A stretch of 33,005 bases of DNA from Bacillota bacterium. Its GTDB lineage: Bacteria; Bacillota; Sulfobacillia; Sulfobacillales; Sulfobacillaceae. A model generated the notes under the pieces. The model saw only the letters and a program-made list of their open reading frames with translations. It had not been told where the DNA came from and ran no database searches. Made by a program: the position numbers and the translations under genes. Where the stretch lies: contig JAKADO010000032.1 in the NCBI GenBank assembly GCA_021820485.1, positions 1 to 33,005 on the forward strand, read 5' to 3'. This document shows, piece after piece, positions 23,080 to 31,236 of the stretch; the first letter of the stretch is position 1; every line of letters starts with the position of its first letter.

Positions 23080-25785
23080 ATGCGGCCATATGTGGTGCTG
23101 GACTTAGAGACCACCGGTCTCGATCCGCACCGGGATGCCATCATTCAAATCGCCATGCGCCGCTCGGACGGCAGTGAATGGTCATCCTTCGTCAATCCCG
23201 GGCGTCCTGTCCCGCCTGCCATACGTCAGTTGACCGGATTTGAGTCAGTAAACTTCGATGAGGCTCCGCCCTTTGAGGAATTAATTCCGACCGTGGCTGA
23301 ATGGCTCAGCGGGAGCCGCCTGGTCGGGCACAACATTCGGTTTGACTTGGGATTCTTGGCGCGCTATGGACTCTATGCGGACAACGCTCTCGACACGCTG
23401 GAATGGAGTCGTCTCGCTTTTCCGCTCCGCAGCCACCATGCGCTGGCGGATTGGTTTCCCGACCCCGATGATGCGCTGCATGACGCCCGGCATGATGTCC
23501 GTGTCACGGAAACGCTGCTGAAGCGCATTGGCCAGCAGTTGGGGAGCTTTTCCCCCAATCTCCAGCGGGACTTGCGCTTCTTTTTGGGCGACGAATGGGC
23601 GTGGTGGGACCTGGGGTTGCAGCCCGACGGCGAGCATGGTTCCCCGCTGTACTCGCCAGCTCCCGATTTGTATCAGCCGGAGCCGCTGTTGGCCGAAGAC
23701 GTTCCCGGCGACCCCGTGGCTTGGCTCGAGCAGGGGGGCACCTTGGCGGGCGCCGTGGAGGGGTTCCAAGTGCGTCCCGGCCAGCTAGCCATGGCGCGGG
23801 GCGTGGCGTCGGCGTTGGCGAATGGCGAGATCCTCATGGTCGAAGCCGGTACGGGGACGGGAAAAAGTTTGGCGTACTTGACGCCAACCATGGCGCGGGC
23901 CTTGGCGGCAGGCGAGCGGGTGGTGGTCGCGACGCACACGGTGGCGCTGCAGGATCAGCTATGGAGCAAGGATCTGCCGCAAGCCAGCCGGGATCTCGCC
24001 GTGCGTACGGCCTTGGTCAAGGGACGGGGGCGCTATCTCTGCCTCTACAAAGCGGCTGAAGTGGTGCAGCAGAGCGGAGTGATGGGGGAATCCCGCGAGC
24101 GGCGCTGGGCTATCGCCCAGATGTTGGCCTACATCGAGGCGACCGACGTCGGTGACGCGGAAGAATTTCCGGTCAAGAGCGACATCGGCCGCACTCTTTG
24201 GGGCGAGGTGATGGCGGACAGCCAGGCTTGCGCGGGTGCACGCTGCCCCTATGCCGGCCCCTGTTTCATGCGGCGTGCGCGCCATGTGGCCGAGTCGAGC
24301 CATTTGGTGGTGGTCAATCACGCCCTCTTGGCCGCCCACATCGCCAACGGCAACATCTTGCCACCGTTTTCGCACTTGGTGGTTGACGAGGCGCATCACT
24401 TGAGCGAGGTGCTGGAGCGGGCTCTGGGATTTGACCTGGATTTGGAGCATTTCCACCGTCGGTTTCGGGAGGTCATGCACCCGCGCACCGGACTCTGGTC
24501 GCGCCTTCAGGTGCATCCCGAACTCTTGGGCACGGTGCACAACATTCAGGATCGATATCAGCGGGTCCGTGACGCGATTGGGGCCTTGGGCCAGTCCCTG
24601 GTCGGACACACGCCGCCGGGTGAATATGACCGCCGTTCGGTTCGGCTTACCGCGGCACGGTGCGACTTGTTGTCAGAGAATGGGTTTTTCGAGCAGCTGG
24701 ACCACGTCAATCAGTTCCTGCACGAGCTGGTCGATCAAACCGAGCTCTTGTGGCAGGAATCGGAGGCTCGGGGGACGGCGGTGGACACTGCGCCATGGCT
24801 TAGATATCGGCAATGGCAGCAGGACTTGGTGAATCTGGCTATGGGGCTAACGCTGTGGGGCAAGCTGTCAGAGGATCGGGTGTCCTGGTGGGAGGTTCAT
24901 ACCGGCCGTGATGGCGAGCCGCAGGTGAATTGGCGCTGGGCCCCCGTGGAGATTGCCCAGATACTGGAGGACAATCTTTGGGCGTCGGTCGACAGCGCGG
25001 TGCTGACCTCGGCTACCCTTACGGTGCGCGGCAAGTTCGACTATGTCGCAGAGACGTTGGGGGTGCCTCGCGATCGCCTGCATTCTCTGAACGTCGGGTC
25101 GCCATTTGATTGGCCAGCGCAAGCGCGGCTGCTCATCCCCACCGATAGTCCTGATCCGGGCGACAGTCAGTACCTGGAGGCCCTGAGCCAGCTTATCATT
25201 TCGGTGGCGCAAGCCCGTCGCGGACATACGTTGGTGCTTCTCACGTCCTATCGGGCGGTGGAAGGAATATCCTGGCGCATTCGCGAAGCATTGGCGGCGT
25301 ACGATATAAGAACGTTGGCGCAAGGCATTGATGGACCGGGCCGGAGGCTGGTCCAGGATTTCCGCCACGACCCGCGAGCGGTCTTGCTGGGGACAATGAC
25401 CTATTGGGAGGGCGTGGACATTCCGGGCAGTGACCTGGAGGTGGTGATTATGGGACGGCTTCCATTTCGCGCCCCGGGCGATCCCCTGGAAGAGGCCAAG
25501 CAGGAGCGCATTGAGCGCCGTGGCCAGTCCCCATTTTACCGCCGCAGCCTGCCGGAGGCGGTTCTCCGGTTTCAACAGGGTTTCGGCCGGCTGATTCGGA
25601 CCACGACAGACCGCGGCGTCGTCATCGTGTTCGACCCGCGCATCCAGCCAGGCCGCACCCGCTACGCCAATCTGTTTCTTGGAGCATTGTCGGGTGTTCC
25701 GCGGGTGATGGGCCGGCAGGAAGAGCTTTTGACAACCATCGAGGAATTTTGGGGGAGCGGTCATGCACATCTTCATCAGCAATGA
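23080..25785 (+). CDS. dinG: DinG-family helicase fused to a DEDDh 3'-5' exonuclease
   Basis: The 901-residue protein has an N-terminal exonuclease (residues 1-165) with VLDLETTG, GHNIRFDLGFL and LHDARHD, i.e. all DEDDh motifs, and a superfamily 2 XPD/DinG helicase. The helicase has Walker A EAGTGTGKS (255-263), VVDEAHH (436-439), LTSATLT, and C-terminal motifs GTMTYWEGVDIPG and QGFGRLIRT. Four cysteines (321, 384, 389, 395) with C-x4-C-x5-C spacing match the iron-sulfur ligands of E. coli DinG. Many Bacillota DinG proteins have the exonuclease but lack this cluster. The start follows GAGGGGAGGGGAGA. It overlaps surE by 23 bases, implying co-translation. A role in resolving R-loops or repair intermediates is inferred from the family. 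Confidence 0.94.
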   Translation: MRPYVVLDLETTGLDPHRDAIIQIAMRRSDGSEWSSFVNPGRPVPPAIRQLTGFESVNFDEAPPFEELIPTVAEWLSGSRLVGHNIRFDLGFLARYGLYADNALDTLEWSRLAFPLRSHHALADWFPDPDDALHDARHDVRVTETLLKRIGQQLGSFSPNLQRDLRFFLGDEWAWWDLGLQPDGEHGSPLYSPAPDLYQPEPLLAEDVPGDPVAWLEQGGTLAGAVEGFQVRPGQLAMARGVASALANGEILMVEAGTGTGKSLAYLTPTMARALAAGERVVVATHTVALQDQLWSKDLPQASRDLAVRTALVKGRGRYLCLYKAAEVVQQSGVMGESRERRWAIAQMLAYIEATDVGDAEEFPVKSDIGRTLWGEVMADSQACAGARCPYAGPCFMRRARHVAESSHLVVVNHALLAAHIANGNILPPFSHLVVDEAHHLSEVLERALGFDLDLEHFHRRFREVMHPRTGLWSRLQVHPELLGTVHNIQDRYQRVRDAIGALGQSLVGHTPPGEYDRRSVRLTAARCDLLSENGFFEQLDHVNQFLHELVDQTELLWQESEARGTAVDTAPWLRYRQWQQDLVNLAMGLTLWGKLSEDRVSWWEVHTGRDGEPQVNWRWAPVEIAQILEDNLWASVDSAVLTSATLTVRGKFDYVAETLGVPRDRLHSLNVGSPFDWPAQARLLIPTDSPDPGDSQYLEALSQLIISVAQARRGHTLVLLTSYRAVEGISWRIREALAAYDIRTLAQGIDGPGRRLVQDFRHDPRAVLLGTMTYWEGVDIPGSDLEVVIMGRLPFRAPGDPLEEAKQERIERRGQSPFYRRSLPEAVLRFQQGFGRLIRTTTDRGVVIVFDPRIQPGRTRYANLFLGALSGVPRVMGRQEELLTTIEEFWGSGHAHLHQQ

Positions 25786-26527
25786 CGACGGCATTCAGGC
25801 CAAGGGAATCCAAACCTTGAGGCGGACTCTGGAGTCCATCGCGGAAATCTCGGTGGTGGCGCCGGAGCGGCAGCGAAGCGCCATGGGCCACGCCATCACC
25901 ATGCATAAGCCGCTGTATGCAAAATCGGTGGTCTACGGGCCCAGCAGCCGGGGATGGCGGGTGAACGGAACACCGGCCGACTGCGTGAAAATCGGCATTG
26001 GGGCGCTCGTGGGAAGCCGTCCCGATTTGATGCTGTCCGGGATAAACCATGGCAGCAACCTTGGGCGGGATGTGTTCTATTCGGGGACCGTATCCGCCGC
26101 CATGGAGGCGATGTTTCTTGGGGTACCGGCCATTGCGCTGTCACTGGAAGATGGCGACAACAATGGATTTGACTGGGCAGCCAGCTTCGTCAAATGGTGG
26201 GTTTCCTTGCCCACTTTTCAGCTTCCGCCTCCGGGTGTTGTCTATAACGTGAACTTTCCCAGCCTGAGGCGGGGAGTGCCGAAAGCCCTGCGCGTGGTGA
26301 AGCTGGGCGGACGCGAGTACGCCAACGACTTTCAGCAGGCGGTGGATCCGCGGGGCCGCTCCTACTACTGGATTGCCGGCGATCGCATCGACAATTTGGA
26401 GGATGAATGGAGCGATGTGGCGCAGCATCATGCAGGCGCCATCACGCTGACGCCCATTCACATGCATCTTACCGACACGACCATGTTGGAGCGGATTCCC
26501 TCGATGGATGTCCCGGAGTCTTTCTAG
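25763..26527 (+). CDS. surE: 5'/3'-nucleotidase SurE
   Basis: SurE is a metal-dependent survival phosphatase acting on nucleoside monophosphates. The 254-residue protein starts HIFISNDDGIQAKGI, with the metal-binding NDDG motif, then VVAPERQRSAMGHAIT, NGTPADCVKIG, LMLSGINHGSNLGRDVFYSGTV and AAMEAMFLGVPAIALS, all family hallmarks. The C-terminal part (LTPIHMHLTD) forms the tetramerisation arm region. The ATG lies inside the end of dinG with GGGGGAGCG upstream. It is followed after 75 bp by a spore protein gene with its own ribosome site. The length is normal. Confidence 0.96.
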   Translation: MHIFISNDDGIQAKGIQTLRRTLESIAEISVVAPERQRSAMGHAITMHKPLYAKSVVYGPSSRGWRVNGTPADCVKIGIGALVGSRPDLMLSGINHGSNLGRDVFYSGTVSAAMEAMFLGVPAIALSLEDGDNNGFDWAASFVKWWVSLPTFQLPPPGVVYNVNFPSLRRGVPKALRVVKLGGREYANDFQQAVDPRGRSYYWIAGDRIDNLEDEWSDVAQHHAGAITLTPIHMHLTDTTMLERIPSMDVPESF

Positions 26528-26602
26528 TGCGGGGGATTTTGCGATGGTCCGTCCCTGGCGTCCCCAAGTTTCGGGCATGCTAAACGCGGGGAGGTGCTAA
26601 AC

Positions 26603-26812
26603 ATGGCAGATGACCATCGTCCGCTCCTTCCTCAGTCTGAGCGGGCACTGGACCACTTGAAGTATGAAGTGGCGGAAGACTTGGGTCTCGACGATGACAT
26701 CAAGGAACGCGGGTGGGGCAACATGACGACCCGCGAAGTCGGGAAAATCGGCGGGAACATGGTGAAGCGCTTGATACGAAAGGCGGAACAGGACCTCGCT
26801 GAAGAGGACTGA
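26603..26812 (+). CDS. Alpha/beta-type small acid-soluble spore protein (variant)
   Basis: The 69-residue protein has the SASP layout: LKYEVAEDLGL with an E-V-A like the germination-protease site, then WGNMTTREVGKIGGNMVKRLIRKAEQDL, matching the conserved GxIGGxMVKRLI DNA-binding helix. These proteins coat spore DNA and protect it from UV and heat. The sequence WGNMTTREVG replaces the usual ANGSVGG segment, as in minor clostridial SASPs, and the N-terminus is longer than average. ATG 26603 has GGGGAGGTG upstream; an in-frame GTG at 26594 lies in that site. A strong terminator follows at once, so it is expressed as a short message. It is likely made in the forespore under sigma-G, though I see no good promoter. 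Confidence 0.88.
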   Translation: MADDHRPLLPQSERALDHLKYEVAEDLGLDDDIKERGWGNMTTREVGKIGGNMVKRLIRKAEQDLAEED

Positions 26813-26814
26813 CG

Positions 26815-26846
26815 AAGAACCCCGGGGCTTGGCTCCGGGGTTCTTT
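26815..26846 (+). terminator. Terminator of the SASP gene
   Basis: An 11-bp stem AAGAACCCCGG / CCGGGGTTCTT with a 9-base loop, beginning 3 bases after the stop codon and ending in a T-rich stretch (TTCTTT). Confidence 0.88.
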
Positions 26847-26857
26847 CATGAATTGGT

Positions 26858-26885
26858 GACGCCCCTCGGCGCCGGGGCGTCTTTG
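26858..26885 (+). terminator. Second, tandem terminator-like hairpin
   Basis: GACGCCCC / GGGGCGTC form an 8-bp stem around TCGGCGCC, followed by TTTG. It lies 12 bases after the SASP terminator and would reinforce it, isolating the SASP from the next genes. Confidence 0.6.
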
Positions 26886-26999
26886 CTAGCCCACCCATTC
26901 TTCTGTCATGAATCGCCTTTGTCGTGGATATGTTGTGGCGAGGAGTCGCGGGACAAATCATCGCTTGAAGGCGGAGGTTTCGAGGAAGGAGTTGTGGAG

Positions 27000-27353
27000 G
27001 TGAGCATTCGCGCAATTGTACAGGGCGCCTTGATGGGACTGGCTGTGGCGTTGGTCCTGGCGCTGGTGTTGGCGATTGCCGACTATCAAATCGGTCTGCC
27101 GGCCGGCATTCAATCGGTGCTGATTTGGGTTGGCGCTGGCGTGACCGCCTTGGGGGCAGGATGGGGGGCCGGACGGATCGCGGAGATGGGGGCCTGGTTG
27201 CACGGCGCTTTGGCGGCCATTACGCTCAACCTTGTTTCAACGGTTGTGGCGGAAACGGTGCATGTGGGCAACGTGACGCACCTGTGGGCAGGACTCGGGG
27301 TCGCTCTCGTGGTGGGCATGGCGGGGGGATTGGCGGGCGCTGCCAGCCAATGA
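27000..27353 (+). CDS. Small membrane protein, TIGR04086/YrzE-like
   Basis: The GTG at 27000 lies 8 bases after GGAAGGAG and gives 117 residues; the GTG at 26994 is too close to that site. The protein has about four hydrophobic helices: IVQGALMGLAVALVLALVLA, VLIWVGAGVTALGAGWGAG, WLHGALAAITLNLVSTVVA and LWAGLGVALVVGMAGGLAGA. Length, helix pattern and the central GAGWGAGRIAE..GWLHGAL-like segment recall the TIGR04086 family of Bacillota membrane proteins, whose function is unknown. I base this on memory of the pattern, so it is tentative. It lies 45 bp upstream of the LysM/NodB-like gene and may share its transcript. Confidence 0.7.
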   Translation: MSIRAIVQGALMGLAVALVLALVLAIADYQIGLPAGIQSVLIWVGAGVTALGAGWGAGRIAEMGAWLHGALAAITLNLVSTVVAETVHVGNVTHLWAGLGVALVVGMAGGLAGAASQ

Positions 27354-27398
27354 ATAAACTTTCCATAATTGGTGCATCCTGGAATCGGAGGGATGCAT

Positions 27399-28706
27399 AT
27401 GGCTGCCGCCAATTTATTGCAAGCTGTCAGTTCGCTCTTATCTGTCGCACTTTTAACCAGTGGGGGCGGATCCCCAGCGTCGTGGAGCATCGGACAGGAA
27501 GGATACGCACAAGCCGAAATCCAAGCTGAGCTGGGGGTCTTGGGCTTCAACCCGGGCCCAGTCACGGGGCGCGTCTCCGAGCAGATGCTCAAAAGCGCCG
27601 ACGAATACGTGGCCACGTTCGGACTTCAAAAAAACGCCAGCTTTCAGTCCCAGTTGAGCGCGACCATTCATGAAATGGGCACCGTCCCGTCGGGCGCCCA
27701 TGGCGCCCTTGTCCTGTCTGTGGAAAGCGATTTGTCCACCTTGGGGCTCTATCATGGGACGCTCAATGGTCAGTGGTCCCAGAGCCTCACCGACGCCCTC
27801 AGCACATTTGAGCATCAAATCGGGCAGGCCAACACACAAAGTCTGACCGCATCCACGTTGACCACGCTCGCCCATCTGACGGCGGTTGCGGTGACGGCCA
27901 GGCACCACTGGGCATATCAGGCCCAGCCTGGGGACTCGCTCGCGCTGTTGGCCTTCGCGGCCCATTTGCCGTATCAGGGATTCGCCCTGGCCAATAATCT
28001 CCACGGAACTTCTCTCTGGGCGGGACAAACCATCAACTGGAAGACAGCCAAAGCCAAGGCCCCAGCGACAACACCCGCCAAGAGCGCGCCACCGCCATCG
28101 GCCGCAGCATCGCCGGGAGGCGGCGGCTCCTCCACGTCCACCGGGGTATTGGCGAACTTGAAGCCCGTGGCGGATTTGGTGGTTCTGGATCCGAGTCCGT
28201 CTGACGTGAAGGCGTTGGCCGCGGCCGAGGCCGCCGCCAATGTGACCGTAGACGTGAGCGTGAGCGGCCAATGGGCGCTACTGCATGCCCATCTCGTCAA
28301 AGCGCTGGCTCAGTTGGGCAATGAGCTCGCCATCAGCGGGTACAGCGGCGACAACCTAAACGCTCTTCCCAAGTGGGGCGTCACCCAAGAACTGACCTGG
28401 GGCGTGCATGCGATGGCGTCGGCATCGGGCACCGCGCCGACCTTCTATATTGGAGTGGAAGCACCCAATGCCACCGTGACATCGGTCGCCGATGGCCTCA
28501 ATCTGGTGGCCATGGCGCCGAACACCGTCGTTGGCGAAGGCCGGAGCGTGTCCGGCACCACGGCGGCGCTTCAAGCGGCCCTGCTGGCACATCCGAATCG
28601 GGTGGTGGAAATCACCGGATCGGTAAACTGGACAGCCCTCTTTGCGGGATTGAAGGCCAAACACTTTGTCTTTGAGACGCTGGGACAAATCTGGGCCAAT
28701 CAATAA
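27399..28706 (+). CDS. Cell-wall-binding LysM protein with a degenerate NodB (polysaccharide deacetylase) domain
   Basis: From ATG 27399 (GGAGGG 6 bases upstream) the product has 435 residues. A hydrophobic N-terminus (LLQAVSSLLSVALLTSGGG) suggests export. Two peptidoglycan-binding-type repeats follow (about 34-76 with AEIQAELGVLGFNPGPVTG; about 99-140 with VESDLSTLGLYHGTLNGQ). Next come a LysM-like unit (about 173-212, YQAQPGDSLALLA...LHGTSLWAGQTINW) and a Pro/Ala/Ser/Gly linker (217-246). The rest resembles the NodB barrel in order: DVSVSGQWALLHAHLVKALAQL, GNELAISGYS, TFYIGVEAPNA and KHFVFETLGQIW. However, the catalytic TFDDG position reads VVLDPS and HSxxH reads SGYSGDN, so it should be inactive. 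The fold call is from pattern memory and needs testing. A wall or spore-cortex role is inferred. Confidence 0.7.
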   Translation: MAAANLLQAVSSLLSVALLTSGGGSPASWSIGQEGYAQAEIQAELGVLGFNPGPVTGRVSEQMLKSADEYVATFGLQKNASFQSQLSATIHEMGTVPSGAHGALVLSVESDLSTLGLYHGTLNGQWSQSLTDALSTFEHQIGQANTQSLTASTLTTLAHLTAVAVTARHHWAYQAQPGDSLALLAFAAHLPYQGFALANNLHGTSLWAGQTINWKTAKAKAPATTPAKSAPPPSAAASPGGGGSSTSTGVLANLKPVADLVVLDPSPSDVKALAAAEAAANVTVDVSVSGQWALLHAHLVKALAQLGNELAISGYSGDNLNALPKWGVTQELTWGVHAMASASGTAPTFYIGVEAPNATVTSVADGLNLVAMAPNTVVGEGRSVSGTTAALQAALLAHPNRVVEITGSVNWTALFAGLKAKHFVFETLGQIWANQ

Positions 28707-28722
28707 CGGCAGGCATGCGGGA

Positions 28723-28745
28723 CGATGGAGGAAATTCCTGCATCG
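28723..28745. promoter_or_regulatory. 23-base near-perfect palindrome upstream of the aminopeptidase gene
   Basis: CGATGgAGGAA-a-TTCCTgCATCG pairs at all but one symmetric position. It lies 17 bases after the LysM gene stop and 36 bases before the next start. It may be an operator or a weak terminator; the following GTTTCG gives only a poor T tail. Confidence 0.4.
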
Positions 28746-28780
28746 GTTTCGAATACCCTCTCAGTTGAAGGAGGGATATC

Positions 28781-30130
28781 ATGGCAACCGATATGGGCAC
28801 TCAGAAGTCCATCAGCCCGGATCAAGTAAAGGAATGGCATGCAGCCTTTGCGGAAGAGCCGCTGCATCAAGTGATCGCCAACGCCATCATCAAGAATGGG
28901 GTGCAGGCGGTGACTCAGAAGCGTTCTCGAGTCACCGAAATGCCATACGCGTTTTCGCATGAAATCGCCACCGGGGCGATTACCCATCAGCGGCAAAGCG
29001 GCCGCTGCTGGATTTTTGCGGGATTGAACGTGATTCGCCAGCGCATGGCGGAAACGCTTCGTGTCAAGGATTTTGAACTGTCGCAGGCCTACTTGATGTT
29101 CTACGACAAGCTGGAGAAGTCCCATTACTTTCTGGAAAGCATTATCCACACGCTGGAGCAACCGGTGGATGGACGGCTCGTGGCGTGGCTGCTCACCGCC
29201 CCGCTGCAAGACGGGGGCCAGTGGGACATGTTCGTAAACCTGGTGGAGAAGTATGGGGTGGTGCCGAAGGGCATCATGCCGGAATCGTTTCATTCCAGCA
29301 ATTCCCGCATGATGAACCACCTCATGACGGCCAAGCTGCGGGAAGATGCGGCCGTGCTCCGGGACGCGGCACAGGCGGGGGCTCAACTTCACGAGTTGGA
29401 GAGCCTCAAAGAGGGGATGATGCGCGACATTTATCAGATGCTGGCGCATTTTCTGGGCGAGCCGCCAACCCAGTTCGACCTCGAATACCAGGATGACGAG
29501 AATCAATACCATGGCGAACGCGCCCTCACGCCGGTGGAATTCTTCGCACGATACGGCGGCATCAGGCTTGAGGACTACGTGAGCGTCATTAACGCGCCCA
29601 CCCAGGATAAGCCGTTCGGGCACACCTACACGGTGGACTATTTAGGCAATGTGGTCGGGGGCCGACCGGTTCTCTACTTGAATCTTCCCATCGAAGAGTT
29701 CAAGCAGTTGGCCAAGACTCAGCTTGTCGCTGGCGAACCCGTCTGGTTTGGCTGCGATGTCGGCAAGATGTCCGATCGCGAGACAGGAATGCTGGACGTG
29801 GATCAGTACGATTATGCAGAGGCTCTGGGAGTGGACTTCCACCTGACCAAGGCCGAGCGCCTTACCTACGGCGAAAGCCAGATGGACCACGCGATGGTCC
29901 TCACCGGGGTCAACCTGGTGGATGGCTCGCCCAATCGCTGGAAAGTGGAAAACAGTTGGGGACCTGATGCGGGAAATCACGGCTTTTTCATCATGAGCGA
30001 CGCGTGGTTCGACGAGTTCATGTACCAGATTGTGGTGCATAAGAAATACCTGTCGGCCGAGCAGCGGGCAGCCTTGGATGGAGAACCCCGCCATCTTCCG
30101 CCATGGGACCCGATGGGTTCCCTGGCCTAG
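28781..30130 (+). CDS. pepC: Aminopeptidase C (bleomycin hydrolase family, C1B)
   Basis: PepC is a cytoplasmic, hexameric papain-fold aminopeptidase. The 449-residue protein has normal length with QRQSGRCWIFAG (catalytic Cys 76), the conserved EPVWFGCDVGK, MDHAMVLTGVNL (catalytic His 370) and WKVENSWGPDAGNHGFF (Asn 391). The C-terminus PPWDPMGSLA matches the family tail that folds into the active site and limits the enzyme to aminopeptidase action. There is no signal peptide. GAAGGAGGG precedes the ATG. Together with the peptide-type ABC transporter upstream it could serve peptide utilisation, but the two loci are far apart in the window and this is only a suggestion. Confidence 0.95.
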   Translation: MATDMGTQKSISPDQVKEWHAAFAEEPLHQVIANAIIKNGVQAVTQKRSRVTEMPYAFSHEIATGAITHQRQSGRCWIFAGLNVIRQRMAETLRVKDFELSQAYLMFYDKLEKSHYFLESIIHTLEQPVDGRLVAWLLTAPLQDGGQWDMFVNLVEKYGVVPKGIMPESFHSSNSRMMNHLMTAKLREDAAVLRDAAQAGAQLHELESLKEGMMRDIYQMLAHFLGEPPTQFDLEYQDDENQYHGERALTPVEFFARYGGIRLEDYVSVINAPTQDKPFGHTYTVDYLGNVVGGRPVLYLNLPIEEFKQLAKTQLVAGEPVWFGCDVGKMSDRETGMLDVDQYDYAEALGVDFHLTKAERLTYGESQMDHAMVLTGVNLVDGSPNRWKVENSWGPDAGNHGFFIMSDAWFDEFMYQIVVHKKYLSAEQRAALDGEPRHLPPWDPMGSLA

Positions 30131-30164
30131 CCGCTCCGGTCCGCCCGGACGCAAAACGCCCACG

Positions 30165-30200
30165 CCGAGTGGACCCGATATTTTGAGGAAGGCCACTCGG
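30165..30200. terminator. Hairpin between convergent pepC and panE
   Basis: CCGAGTGG (30165-30172) and CCACTCGG (30193-30200) form a perfect 8-bp stem with a 20-base loop, followed on the plus strand by CCTTTGTTT. It lies between two convergent stops and is a plausible, if long-looped, terminator. Confidence 0.6.
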
Positions 30201-30226
30201 CCTTTGTTTCGATTTCGCGAGGGCTC

Positions 30227-31153
30227 TCACCGCCCGGTTGGGCATCCATCCCGCCATGGGTGCAAGAGGGCATACACCGCCTCAAAATGGGGCACCGCCA
30301 CGCCACGCTCTCGGCCCATCTCAATTAACGCGCCCTGCAGACTCTCCAGCTCGAGCGGGAGTCCCTTTTCCAAGTCACGGTGCATGGATGATGTCATGCG
30401 AGGCGAGACCGACGCCAACCGTGTGAAAATCGCGCTCGGAATGTTGTCATCAAGATCTGGCTCATAGGCTTTCGCCACGGAAAACGCTTCGGTGATCATT
30501 TGGCGCAGGAATGCTTCCGTTACCGGGTCCGACATCACGCTCCCCACTGGCAGGCGGGCGGCGGCCGTGATGCCGCTTAGGGTCACCAGGAATAGATACT
30601 TTGTCCACATATCGGTCATGATGCGGGGACTGGTCCGCACACGAATGTCGGCCCGGTGAAGCCAGGACTCCAGATTTTCCAAGAAGGCGGCGTCGCAGCG
30701 GCCCATTGGGCCAAAGACAATATCCTGCATGGGGCTGGTCTGGACCACGTCCCCGTCTTGATTGAGAGTGGCTTCGACGTAGCAGGCTCCAGCCAAGACG
30801 TTGTCCCGCCCCAATGCATCGACCAGGATCCCAATATGTTGGACGCCGTTCAAGAGCGGCAAGATCTTGCCTCCTTTGGCCACCAACCGCTCCAACGCCG
30901 GCATGGCTTCCGACAGGTGGTAGTTCTTGACGGCCACCAGAACCACGTCGACTGACGCTATCTCCTCCGTGTGGGTGACGAGGCGCGGGTTGAGCGTGAA
31001 ATCGCCGTGCACGCTTTTCACGCGAAGTCCCCGGTCTTTGATCTGACGATGCCGAGCTTCCCGCACCAAGAAGATGACCGGAGCGCCTGCTCGAGCCAGC
31101 TTGGCGCCAAAATAGCCGCCTACGGCACCGGCCCCAACCACCACTATGTTCAT
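30227..31153 (-). CDS. panE: 2-dehydropantoate 2-reductase
   Basis: PanE reduces ketopantoate to pantoate with NADPH in pantothenate (CoA) synthesis. The 308-residue protein begins NIVVVGAGAVGGYFGAKLARAG (GxGxxG at 7-12). It continues with VLVAVKNYHLSEAM, the LLNGVQHIGIL segment, and the C-terminal helical domain with MWTKYLFLVTLSGITAAAR, which carries the catalytic lysine, and SSMHRDLEKGLPLELESLQGAL. GGGGA precedes the ATG. No other pantothenate genes are nearby and related reductases act on other 2-oxo acids, so the exact substrate is likely but not certain. It is transcribed divergently from the GGDEF-EAL gene across a 254-bp region holding a perfect palindrome. Confidence 0.88.
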   Translation of the reverse strand: MNIVVVGAGAVGGYFGAKLARAGAPVIFLVREARHRQIKDRGLRVKSVHGDFTLNPRLVTHTEEIASVDVVLVAVKNYHLSEAMPALERLVAKGGKILPLLNGVQHIGILVDALGRDNVLAGACYVEATLNQDGDVVQTSPMQDIVFGPMGRCDAAFLENLESWLHRADIRVRTSPRIMTDMWTKYLFLVTLSGITAAARLPVGSVMSDPVTEAFLRQMITEAFSVAKAYEPDLDDNIPSAIFTRLASVSPRMTSSMHRDLEKGLPLELESLQGALIEMGRERGVAVPHFEAVYALLHPWRDGCPTGR

Positions 31154-31220
31154 TGTTGACGTCCCCCTGTACCCGCGTTGTGAGGGTTCCCTGGTTATCA
31201 GGATACAATGAACGCTGCGA

Positions 31221-31236
31221 AGAATGCCGGCATTCT
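31221..31236. promoter_or_regulatory. Perfect 16-bp palindrome in the panE / GGDEF-EAL intergenic region
   Basis: AGAATGCCGGCATTCT is fully symmetric. A further GAATG lies nearby (31249-31254), giving GAATG/CATTC motifs in repeated orientation. It sits about 70 bases upstream of the panE start, where a dimeric regulator could act. The regulator is unknown. Confidence 0.5.

Noticed and set aside
26576-26582. CATGCTA resembling a sigma-G -10 box before the SASP gene
   Set aside because: It would place the transcript start on the ribosome site, and no -35 (TGAAT-like) is found 17-18 bases upstream.
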